Shown one piece after another: positions 1-6,916 of a DNA stretch of 64,000 bases. The position numbers and the translations under genes are program-made. Positions within the stretch are counted from its first letter, which is position 1. Each line of letters begins with the position of its first letter. This DNA comes from Flavobacteriaceae bacterium (GTDB lineage: Bacteria > Bacteroidota > Bacteroidia > Flavobacteriales > Flavobacteriaceae). The notes beneath the pieces are model-generated. The model searched no databases, had not been told where the DNA came from, and saw only the letters and a list, made by a program, of their open reading frames with translations. The stretch is taken from the NCBI GenBank assembly GCA_018402205.1, contig JAGYIX010000006.1:186001-250000 (forward strand), read 5' to 3'.

Positions 1-910
1 TGGCGATAAGAACCGGAATGTAATCTGGGTCGCTCATTTTAAGCGAAACTAGGTTTTGAACAACGATTTCTGACTGCACCGCGTTGGGCATGTCTACAAA
101 GTTTATTGTTGGTTCAATTAGATTGCTTGCCTCGGTATAGTTAGGGCTTTTTTGTAGGGTAGCCTTCCAGCCTTTGAAGTGATTTTTAATCAATTTTTTA
201 GCCGACTTGACATCGAGGTCACCGATCAACACCAAGTAGGCATTATCTGGCGAAAAATAACGCGCATAGAAATCAGAAACGTCTTGGAGCGTTACTTTTT
301 CAAGCGATTCTATAGAGACAAATTCTCCGTAAGGATGGGTTGTTCCATAAGCTAGGGCAGTCTGAACGCGTCTAGCTACTGCTGAAACATCTTTTTCTTC
401 TGATCTCAGGGCCTCTATAAAGCGCTCTTTTTCTTTCTCAAATTCTTCTTGTGAAAAGTTTGGATTCAAGGCTGCTTCGGCCATGAGCTCTAGAATTCGA
501 GGAAAATACCTCGAAAGGGTTGAAGCGAAGGCGCTCTGACCAGAAAAGCTTATGCTTGCACCTAAAAAGTCAACTTCTTCATTGAAAGCATCTTTATTGA
601 TGTTTGACGATCCTTTACCCAATAAGGCCCCGCTTAACGCAGAGACCCCTGCTTTTTCTCCTTCTAGAACTGGCGGATTATCTAAAAGCAGCTGAATGCG
701 CACCCTTGGAAGTTTGTGGTTTTCTACCACCAAAACCTTTAATCCGTTTGAAAGTGTAAATGTTTGAGGCTCTTCTAGTTGTATTTTTGGAGCCGGCTTC
801 GGCTCGGGCTGAACCGAACGATCGATTTGAGCCACTACTGAAAGTGAGCTCATGAGAGTAAAGAGAAGCACTAAGCTTCCTTTGAATGCCTTATGGTGAA
901 GTGAATACAT
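1..910 (-). CDS. M16 family peptidase-like protein, non-catalytic subunit type (3' end off the window)
   Basis: Reading the minus strand from the ATG at 908-910 gives an N-terminal hydrophobic signal segment (LVLLFTLMSSLSVVAQ), then a pitrilysin/insulinase (M16) fold: the LSNGLKVLVVENHKLPRVRIQLLLD strand pattern is split here as in the family. Where catalytic members have HxxEH this copy reads ALSGALLGKGS, so it lacks the zinc site. M16 proteins in Bacteroidota often come as a catalytic plus a non-catalytic gene; the neighbour ending at 922 is the catalytic partner, 11 bases away in the same operon. The coding region continues past base 1, so only about 300 residues are visible. Family assignment is firm, substrate unknown; likely periplasmic. 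Confidence 0.85.
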   Translation of the reverse strand, partial: MYSLHHKAFKGSLVLLFTLMSSLSVVAQIDRSVQPEPKPAPKIQLEEPQTFTLSNGLKVLVVENHKLPRVRIQLLLDNPPVLEGEKAGVSALSGALLGKGSSNINKDAFNEEVDFLGASISFSGQSAFASTLSRYFPRILELMAEAALNPNFSQEEFEKEKERFIEALRSEEKDVSAVARRVQTALAYGTTHPYGEFVSIESLEKVTLQDVSDFYARYFSPDNAYLVLIGDLDVKSAKKLIKNHFKGWKATLQKSPNYTEASNLIEPTINFVDMPNAVQSEIVVQNLVSLKMSDPDYIPVLIA

Positions 911-921
911 ATTCGGTAGAT

Positions 922-2232
922 TTAATTTTGTTTGGGAATGTATTTTAATTCGACGCGCTGATCTGCGTTGAGGTATTTTCTCGCAACTTCTCTTATGTCT
1001 TCTCTAGAAATGCTTCTGTAGATGTCGATCTCGGTATTGATCAGATCTGTTTTTCCGTAGAGCATGTAGTTGCGCGCAAGGCTGTTGGCGATTCCTTCGA
1101 CACTGCTATTTGAGTTTACAAAACTATTCTCAAATTGATTTTGAAGCTTTTGATAGTCTCTTTCTGAAATAAGCTCTGTCTTAAGTTTTTCAATTTCCTC
1201 GTCGACTTCAATAACTAGATCGTCCATGGTATTCGATCCCAGTGGAAGTCCGCCTAAGAGATAGGCTCCATAATCTTCTAAACTGTAATTAAAGGCAAAA
1301 ATTTGAAGGGCCATGCGCTTCTCATCTACTAGTTTTTTCTGAAGCACCGAGCTTTCACCGTCACTCAAATAAGACGAAATCATATTGAGCACATAAGCGT
1401 CTTTTTCGGCTTGACCCGGGGTTCTGTAACCCAATAAAATCATAGGAATTTGAATATTGGGGTCTTCGAATTGGGTTTGAATAGGCCCTTGGATAGGAGA
1501 CTCTTCATAGGTCTTCTTCACGATATTTTGCCCCTTGGGAATGGGTTCGAAGTACTCCTTTATAAGGCGCTTAGCCTCGCTCATCTCTAAATCTCCGGCT
1601 ACCACTAAAACGGCATTATTCGGAATATAGTACACCTTGTTGAATTCTTGAAAGTCTTCAAGTGTGGCGCTTGCGAGATGATCTAACGATCCAATTACCG
1701 ACCAGCGATAGGGGTGATTGACAAACATATTCTTGAACATATTCTCAATCAGCTGACCGTATGGAGCATTGTCAACGCGCAATCTGCGCTCTTCTTGAAC
1801 CACTTCTTTTTGAGTGTCTACCCCAATTTGATTGATTACCGGATGCAGTAGTCGCTCTGACTCAAGCCAAAGACCCAGCTCTAAATTATTAGACGGAAAT
1901 AATTCGTAATAGTAGGTGCGATCTTGGGTGGTGTTTGCGTTGTTGTATCCGCCGTTAGCAGTTACGATCTTAAAAAAGTCTCCTCGCTGAATATTCTCTG
2001 TTCCTTCAAAGAGCAGGTGTTCAAAAAAGTGTGCGAAACCAGTTTTCTCTGTGTTTTCGTCTTTTGACCCCACGTGATACATCACAGAAGTTACCACAAC
2101 AGGAGCCCCATTATCTTGGTGCAGTATAACGTGCAGTCCGTTGTCTAAATCGTATTCTTCATAGGCTACTTGCTGCGCAGTAATGGCGGCTGATGAACCT
2201 AGCAAAAAGAGTGCTACAAGAACATTTTTCAT
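922..2232 (-). CDS. M16 family zinc peptidase, catalytic subunit
   Basis: This 436-residue protein has a signal peptide (residues 1-19, ending AITAQ) and the inverted zinc motif HFFEH at 68-72, with the third ligand Glu at about 148 (KEVVQEERR). The M16 fold then runs over two homologous domains of about 200 residues, which is the usual length for the small bacterial form. It should be an exported zinc peptidase that acts on short or unfolded peptides in the periplasm. It is first in a two-gene operon with the zinc-less M16 gene that starts at 910, so a heterodimer is likely. The start is the ATG at 2230-2232, preceded by a -7 box at 2252-2259. Confidence 0.92.
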   Translation of the reverse strand: MKNVLVALFLLGSSAAITAQQVAYEEYDLDNGLHVILHQDNGAPVVVTSVMYHVGSKDENTEKTGFAHFFEHLLFEGTENIQRGDFFKIVTANGGYNNANTTQDRTYYYELFPSNNLELGLWLESERLLHPVINQIGVDTQKEVVQEERRLRVDNAPYGQLIENMFKNMFVNHPYRWSVIGSLDHLASATLEDFQEFNKVYYIPNNAVLVVAGDLEMSEAKRLIKEYFEPIPKGQNIVKKTYEESPIQGPIQTQFEDPNIQIPMILLGYRTPGQAEKDAYVLNMISSYLSDGESSVLQKKLVDEKRMALQIFAFNYSLEDYGAYLLGGLPLGSNTMDDLVIEVDEEIEKLKTELISERDYQKLQNQFENSFVNSNSSVEGIANSLARNYMLYGKTDLINTEIDIYRSISREDIREVARKYLNADQRVELKYIPKQN

Positions 2233-2251
2233 GTGATTTCTAAATTTTTGT

Positions 2252-2259
2252 CAAAGATA
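2252..2259 (-). promoter_or_regulatory. -7 promoter box (TATCTTTG) for the M16 operon
   Basis: The minus strand reads TATCTTTG, an exact match to the Bacteroidota TAnnTTTG -7 element. It ends 20 bases before the M16 start codon. No clear -33 element was picked out. Confidence 0.6.
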
Positions 2260-2444
2260 ACGCGAATGTCTCAAAAACTCATGGGTTTTAGCAGCTTTCA
2301 AATCTGATAATCCATGTTCTACATCGCCTTATCTTGAGCCTGTTTTAGGATAAGATGCATTGTTTGCCATCGATATTACAGATCAACTTGATTTAATACG
2401 GTCAAAAAGTGCAAAATACTCATGGTCAATAGCGCACAGTTTTT

Positions 2445-2452
2445 TATATTTG
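2445..2452 (+). promoter_or_regulatory. -7 promoter box (TATATTTG) for rplU-rpmA
   Basis: TATATTTG matches TAnnTTTG and lies 38 bases before the L21 ATG, giving a leader of about 30 bases. A good -33 TTTG at the expected distance is not apparent. Confidence 0.6.
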
Positions 2453-2489
2453 CACCCGCTTGAATAAAAGCCGAACTAAAAATTTCACT

Positions 2490-3026
2490 ATGTACGCAAT
2501 TGTAGAGATGGCAGGGCAGCAATTTAAAGTTGCAAAAGACCAAAAGGTCTTCGTTCATCGTCTAGAGGCCAAAGAAGGCCAAAAGGTAACCTTTGATAAG
2601 GTTCTTCTTTTAGACGATGAGGGTAAGATTACTGTTGGCGCCCCAGCTATAGAAGGTGCAGCTGTTGAAGCCAAAGTGCTTCAGCACCTTAAAGGCGATA
2701 AGGTTATCGTTTTTAAAAAGAAAAGAAGAAAAGGATACCAGAAGAAAAATGGTCACCGTCAATATCTAACTGAGATTCAAGTGGCTAGCATTGTAGCCTC
2801 AGGGGCTAAAAAAGCGGCTCCTGCAGCTAAGGATGAGCCTAAAGCAAAAGAGACAAAAACCGAAGCGCCAAAGATTAAGGCAGAAGCAAAATCCACTGCA
2901 TCAGCAGCAATTGATTACGATTCTATGACGGTTTCTGCTCTAAAAGCTACAGCTAAAGAAAAGGGCGTCTCTGGATATTCATCTATGAAAAAAGCAGAGC
3001 TCGTAGAGGCTTTGAAAAACGCATAA
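2490..3026 (+). CDS. rplU: 50S ribosomal protein L21 with C-terminal SAP/Rho_N-like extension
   Basis: Residues 1-103 are ribosomal protein L21, a 23S rRNA-binding protein of the large subunit ([14 protein letters not shown] start; [14 protein letters not shown], the basic C-terminal motif of the core). The start is the ATG at 2490; an in-frame TTG at 2460 would add ten residues that the family lacks. After the core there is an Ala/Lys/Glu-rich linker (about 104-142) and a final 36-residue segment ([18 protein letters not shown]...) that looks like a Rho_N or SAP-type helical nucleic-acid-binding module. At 178 residues it is about 75 longer than typical L21. Followed by L27 17 bases on, as in most bacteria. 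Confidence 0.95.
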   Translation: MYAIVEMAGQQFKVAKDQKVFVHRLEAKEGQKVTFDKVLLLDDEGKITVGAPAIEGAAVEAKVLQHLKGDKVIVFKKKRRKGYQKKNGHRQYLTEIQVASIVASGAKKAAPAAKDEPKAKETKTEAPKIKAEAKSTASAAIDYDSMTVSALKATAKEKGVSGYSSMKKAELVEALKNA

Positions 3027-3043
3027 TTTAAAGATTTCAACCC

Positions 3044-3304
3044 ATGGCACATAAAAAAGGAGTTGGTAGTTCTAAAAACGGTAGAGAATCAGAATCGAAA
3101 CGTTTAGGCGTAAAAATTTACGGTGGCCAAGCAGCTATTGCTGGCAATATCATCGTGCGTCAGCGAGGAACAAAACACAATCCTGGCGATAATGTTTACG
3201 TTTCTAAAGATCATACGCTACATGCACGCATTGACGGTGTAGTTCGTTTTCAGAAAAAAGCAGGAGGCAAGTCTTTCGTATCTGTTGATCCGTTTGAAGC
3301 TTAA
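3044..3304 (+). CDS. rpmA: 50S ribosomal protein L27
   Basis: An 86-residue protein beginning [16 protein letters not shown] and containing [22 protein letters not shown], the diagnostic L27 sequence. L27 sits at the peptidyl transferase centre, where its N-terminal tail contacts tRNA. The tail here starts directly with AHKKG, so it is not the Firmicutes type that needs N-terminal cleavage. It is co-transcribed with rplU and ends at a strong intrinsic terminator. Confidence 0.97.
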   Translation: MAHKKGVGSSKNGRESESKRLGVKIYGGQAAIAGNIIVRQRGTKHNPGDNVYVSKDHTLHARIDGVVRFQKKAGGKSFVSVDPFEA

Positions 3305-3331
3305 TTGCTTTTCCTGAATTAAATTTCATGG

Positions 3332-3359
3332 GGCCGCACTTTTTGTGCGGCCTTTTTTT
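3332..3359 (+). terminator. Intrinsic terminator after rplU-rpmA
   Basis: Perfect 8-bp GC-rich stem (GGCCGCAC / GTGCGGCC) with a five-T loop, followed by seven T. It lies 28 bases after the rpmA stop. Confidence 0.93.
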
Positions 3360-3465
3360 AGCCATAGTGTTTATGGCTTCACCCTTTGGATCAGTCGAAC
3401 TTTCACTGAGGGTTAAGTCTTATTTTTAGGACTTTAAATACTGAATTTATATTTAACTCGACATC

Positions 3466-4104
3466 GTGCCTCTTTTTAAAAGTTTAAGCAGTAAGAGCAT
3501 CCAAGAATATAAAATTGCCGTTTGGCGCATTAGCGAAGATGAACTCGAACTTCGTAAGGGGTTAACCTTAAGCCAGCTGAGCGACCAACGTTTACAACAC
3601 ATGAAGGGGGAGTCTCAGCGCAAGGCATTTTTAGCCATTAGACAACTACTTAAAGTCTTTGGCTACAAGGACGAATCCCTCTATTACAATCCTAATGGGA
3701 AGCCTTTTTTAAAAGAAGTACATTCTATATCGATTTCTCATACTCGACAGTATGCAGCCTTGGCGATTGGATTTAATTGCGAAGTGGGTATAGATATAGA
3801 AAGTCACCGAGAGCAGATAGAGCGCATTGCGCACAAATTTAGCGGCAGCGGTGCGGTACAGCAGCTTAAAGACCGCCCTCAGCGCATTGAAAAACTCACT
3901 ACTATATGGGGTGTTAAAGAATCTATTTATAAGATTCTCGATAGACCAGGGCTTTCCTTTTTAAAGGATATCAGAGTAGATGATTTTCAATTGGAAGCTA
4001 AACACAGTAGCGCTTGGACAGATGATGCTCGATTTCATTTTTCTTTTGACACCTTTGACAACCATACCTTGGTATACACCTATAAGACCAAAGAATTATC
4101 ATGA
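3466..4104 (+). CDS. 4'-phosphopantetheinyl transferase superfamily protein
   Basis: A 212-residue protein with the two Sfp-type signatures: VGIDIE (107-112, the Mg2+-binding Asp and Glu) and WGVKESIYK (148-156). Such enzymes move the 4'-phosphopantetheine arm from CoA onto a serine of an acyl or peptidyl carrier protein. The length fits the Sfp/AcpT class rather than the short AcpS trimer class. The start is a GTG at 3466. It overlaps the next gene by four bases (ATGA), so it is translationally coupled to the PnuC-type transporter, although no functional link is obvious. Target carrier protein unknown. Confidence 0.9.
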   Translation: MPLFKSLSSKSIQEYKIAVWRISEDELELRKGLTLSQLSDQRLQHMKGESQRKAFLAIRQLLKVFGYKDESLYYNPNGKPFLKEVHSISISHTRQYAALAIGFNCEVGIDIESHREQIERIAHKFSGSGAVQQLKDRPQRIEKLTTIWGVKESIYKILDRPGLSFLKDIRVDDFQLEAKHSSAWTDDARFHFSFDTFDNHTLVYTYKTKELS

Positions 4105-4715
4105 GCTTTTTTGATTTTTTCTTTGATCCGTATCAGGGCAGAGCCCCTTACTTGGTGACGCTTGAGGCTATTGCTTTTGTATTCGGAATACTCAGTGTAT
4201 ATCTGGCTAAAAAAGAGCATATAGGTGTTTATCCTACAGGTATAGTAGCTACTGTGATCACCATGTATTTATTTTATGTAGACCGTCTACTAGGAGACAT
4301 GCTTATGAACGCCTACTATTCTCTGATGAGTTTGTATGGTTGGTATGAATGGTCAAGAATCTCCGGAAATGCCAAGGTGCGTCAGATATCGCACATAACG
4401 CGCAAAGAGAGAAAAATAGCTCTCTTTCTCATTGCCCTGACCATGTGCATCACCTATACAGTTTATCGAGTTACCAAAACCACCATTGCCCCGTCAAACT
4501 GGGTAGACATACTCAGTTCTGGTATGTTTTTTACGGCAATGTGGCTCATGGCTCTTAAGAAAATAGAGAATTGGACACTTTGGATTATAGCCAACTGCAT
4601 TAGTATTCCGCTTTATGCCTACAGAGGCTGGGGCATGCTTTCGTTGCAGTATATTATTTTCACCATCTTAGCCTTTCAAGGGTATTCGCAATGGAAGAAA
4701 TCGCTGGGCAGCTGA
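4101..4715 (+). CDS. pnuC: PnuC-family vitamin transporter (nicotinamide riboside or, by context, thiamine)
   Basis: A 204-residue integral membrane protein with about seven hydrophobic segments. The segment YSLMSLYGWYEWSR near 75-90 is the aromatic YGWxxW signature of the PnuC family, which take up vitamins by facilitated diffusion followed by trapping through phosphorylation. PnuC proper imports nicotinamide riboside; close relatives called PnuT import thiamine and are tied to TPP riboswitches. Here the next gene is a NadR-like kinase (25-bp overlap), which favours a trapping pair, but a TPP riboswitch and TonB receptor lie only 2 kb downstream, so thiamine is an open alternative. Family sure, substrate not. 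Confidence 0.88.
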   Translation: MSFFDFFFDPYQGRAPYLVTLEAIAFVFGILSVYLAKKEHIGVYPTGIVATVITMYLFYVDRLLGDMLMNAYYSLMSLYGWYEWSRISGNAKVRQISHITRKERKIALFLIALTMCITYTVYRVTKTTIAPSNWVDILSSGMFFTAMWLMALKKIENWTLWIIANCISIPLYAYRGWGMLSLQYIIFTILAFQGYSQWKKSLGS

Positions 4716-5281
4716 ATCTGGATATTTTAAGAGTGGTATTATTTGGGCCTGAGTCTACTGGAAAAACCACGCTCGCCCATCAATTATCTGCCCATTATAA
4801 GGTGCCTTGGGTGCCTGAATACGCAAGGGAATTTTTACAAGCCAAGTACGATGCCACTAATGAGGTGTGCGCTTTTGAAGACCTAATACCTATAGCTAAA
4901 GGTCAAATGAATTTGGAGAACAAGGCTGCAATGATGGCTAAACAATCTGGTGCTTTACTGATCATCTGCGATACCGATCTTTTGGAAACTCAGGTTTATT
5001 CAGAGATCTATTTTAACAACAAGGTAGATTCGGCATTAGCAGAGGCAGCTCAATCTAATAAGTACGATCTGTATCTATTGACCTACATAGACACCCCTTG
5101 GGAGCCTGACGATCTTAGAGATAAGCCCCATGAAAGGGAAGCGCTATTTAAGCGCTTTAAGACTAAGCTAGAAAATAACTCACTGCCTTTTAGTACCTTA
5201 AAAGGAAACAAATCAGAGCGATTTCACCGAGCAATTGATGAAATCGATGCACTATTAAAGACTCATGCGGCTCGAAGCTAA
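4691..5281 (+). CDS. NadR/Ttd14-like AAA ATPase (putative vitamin kinase)
   Basis: A 196-residue P-loop protein. The Walker A motif GPESTGKTT is at 19-27, followed by YKVPWVPEYAREFL, the signature that NadR kinase domains use after the P-loop. It corresponds to the ribosylnicotinamide kinase domain of NadR without the adenylyltransferase or repressor domains. Kinases of this type trap nicotinamide riboside after PnuC entry. The gene overlaps pnuC by 25 bases and the following DUF4301 gene by 17, so it is in a tight operon. If the transporter moves thiamine, this could be a thiamine kinase instead; the sequence alone does not decide. Confidence 0.85.
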   Translation: MEEIAGQLNLDILRVVLFGPESTGKTTLAHQLSAHYKVPWVPEYAREFLQAKYDATNEVCAFEDLIPIAKGQMNLENKAAMMAKQSGALLIICDTDLLETQVYSEIYFNNKVDSALAEAAQSNKYDLYLLTYIDTPWEPDDLRDKPHEREALFKRFKTKLENNSLPFSTLKGNKSERFHRAIDEIDALLKTHAARS

Positions 5282-6734
5282 AGACATAGAACAGATCAAA
5301 CTAAGAGACTTAGAGGTCTCTGAGGTAATGCAACAGCTCGAGCATTTTAAACAGGGGTTTCAGCCCGTTACCCTTATTCGACCTGCACTTGTAGGAGACG
5401 GAATTACGAGGCTTTCTGCCGAATCACGTGATCGTTTGGCGGGCAAATACGAGCTAGAGCACCGAAGTTATGTAGTGGAGAAGTTTGTTCCTGCCTCAGG
5501 TGCGGCTACGCGCATGTTTAAGCTATTATTCGAGTTGCTTTCTAATGAAAATCTCGACAAGCCCTTGGCTGAATGTGTTCTTGAAACGCCAGAGGCCCAA
5601 CAATTTGTCTCAGGGCTAGAGCAATTTGCATTTTATGAAGAATGGAACGCTCTTGGCTCGATCCGTGATTTAGACGGAAGAACTGCGCTCATGAACCTAT
5701 TAAACTGGAATGGTCTGGGATATGGCTCTAAACCAAAGGCCCTCTTGGCGTTTCACAAAGAGGGTGGGCGCAGTACAAGCCCCTTATTTACGCATGCCCG
5801 TGAATCCTTGGCCTATTCTCAATCGAGACTTCATTTTACTATCTCTGAAGAACACCGTGCCGCTATTGAGGCTGAGCTCGCTGCCCTTTCAAAACAGAAC
5901 CAATGGCATCTAGAATGCACGTTCTCTCACCAGAAACCCTCAACCGACACCATAGCGGTTGATCTAGATAATAAGATAATTAGAGGGGCTAATGGCGAGC
6001 TCTTATTTCGTCCGGCAGGGCATGGCGCGCTGCTCCAAAACTTGAATGCCCGAAAAGCTGATTTTATCTTCATCAAGAATATAGATAATGTGTGCCCGTT
6101 GCGGTCTTTAGATCAGCACAATTATTACAAAAAAGTGCTTGGAGGCCTGGCGTTAGAAATAACCCAAGAGCTCCATCGCTATCAGGGCTTACTTGACAAG
6201 GACCAGGCCAGTATCGATTGGCCACAGCTCTCTCACTTTCTTCTCAAAAACTTCGGGCTCACACTAAACATAAGCGAGGCGAATTGCTTTTCACATGCGC
6301 GAGAACTGCTTTTTAGACCTATTAGAGTATGTGCCATGGTGCCCAATGAAAACGAACCAGGCGGAGGACCGTTTTGGATTTTACTAAACGGCCAAGAGAC
6401 CTTACAGATAATTGAGTCTGCCCAGATAGATAAGGCAAATACACAGCAATTAGAGATCATGAACCAATCGACTCATTTCAACCCAGTTGATATGGTAGTG
6501 TCTCGACTAGACTATCAAGGTCGCCCTTATGCATTGAATGATTTTGTAGACCATTCACAAGGCTTTATTGCCCAGAAGTCGCATGCGGGCAACCCCATTA
6601 AGGCGCTTGAGCTTCCGGGTTTGTGGAACGGAGCCATGGCGCACTGGAACACGCTTTTTGTTGAGGTGCCGGCGGAGACCTTTAATCCGGCTAAAACCGT
6701 ACTCGATTTACTTAAACCTTCGCATCAGGCCTAA
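5265..6734 (+). CDS. DUF4301 family protein
   Basis: A 489-residue soluble protein recognised as DUF4301, a Bacteroidota family of unknown function. Features seen: an early VVEKFVPASGAATRMFK segment (about 69-85), with Gly/Ala-rich spacing that could form a phosphate loop, and a GGGPFW stretch near 365. No signal peptide or membrane segment is seen. It is the third gene of the pnuC-kinase operon and sits directly before the TPP-riboswitch-controlled receptor, which suggests a part in cofactor or vitamin metabolism. I do not assign a reaction. Confidence 0.85.
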   Translation: MRLEAKDIEQIKLRDLEVSEVMQQLEHFKQGFQPVTLIRPALVGDGITRLSAESRDRLAGKYELEHRSYVVEKFVPASGAATRMFKLLFELLSNENLDKPLAECVLETPEAQQFVSGLEQFAFYEEWNALGSIRDLDGRTALMNLLNWNGLGYGSKPKALLAFHKEGGRSTSPLFTHARESLAYSQSRLHFTISEEHRAAIEAELAALSKQNQWHLECTFSHQKPSTDTIAVDLDNKIIRGANGELLFRPAGHGALLQNLNARKADFIFIKNIDNVCPLRSLDQHNYYKKVLGGLALEITQELHRYQGLLDKDQASIDWPQLSHFLLKNFGLTLNISEANCFSHARELLFRPIRVCAMVPNENEPGGGPFWILLNGQETLQIIESAQIDKANTQQLEIMNQSTHFNPVDMVVSRLDYQGRPYALNDFVDHSQGFIAQKSHAGNPIKALELPGLWNGAMAHWNTLFVEVPAETFNPAKTVLDLLKPSHQA

Positions 6735-6738
6735 CTAT

Positions 6739-6772
6739 TTTGGTCGAATCACTAAACTGCTTTGTATCTTTG
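6739..6772 (+). promoter_or_regulatory. Promoter (-33 TTTG, -7 TATCTTTG) for the TPP riboswitch leader
   Basis: TTTG at 6739-6742 and TATCTTTG at 6765-6772 are separated by 22 bases, close to the Bacteroidota consensus. Transcription would start near 6779, exactly where the TPP aptamer begins. It lies just after the DUF4301 stop codon, so the receptor has its own promoter. Confidence 0.75.
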
Positions 6773-6778
6773 CCCCAC

Positions 6779-6858
6779 ATCTCATAGGGGTGCTTGCTTT
6801 TGCAGGCTGAGATTATACCCATTGAACCTGGGCGGGTAATGCTGCCAAGGAAAGTTTA
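6779..6858 (+). promoter_or_regulatory. TPP riboswitch (THI element)
   Basis: The conserved core is present in order: GGGGTGC (6787-6793), a short P3 stem GCTTGC/GCAGGC closed by TTTT, CTGAGA (6807-6812), ACCC, GAACCTG (6824-6830) and GGGTAATGCTGCCAAGGAA. These are the pyrimidine-binding CUGAGA loop and the pyrophosphate-binding helix of the thiamine pyrophosphate aptamer. An ACCCC at 6885-6889, before the receptor start, could pair with the GGGGT of P2 when ligand is absent, a possible expression platform. No U-tailed terminator is seen, so control may act on translation. Confidence 0.95.
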
Positions 6859-6916
6859 ACCTAATTATTAATTACGAGAATAGTACCCCTTCTATTTGCG
6901 CCAAAACCACAGAGTT

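Noticed and set aside
2376-2558. Minus-strand open frame across the rplU promoter and start
   Set aside because: It overlaps the L21 start and a good plus-strand promoter, and the translation shows no family signature.
6896-6916. TTG at 6896 as the start of the thiamine receptor
   Set aside because: Two ATGs at 6917 and 6920 open directly on the signal peptide, and the added residues are polar and unlike signal sequences.
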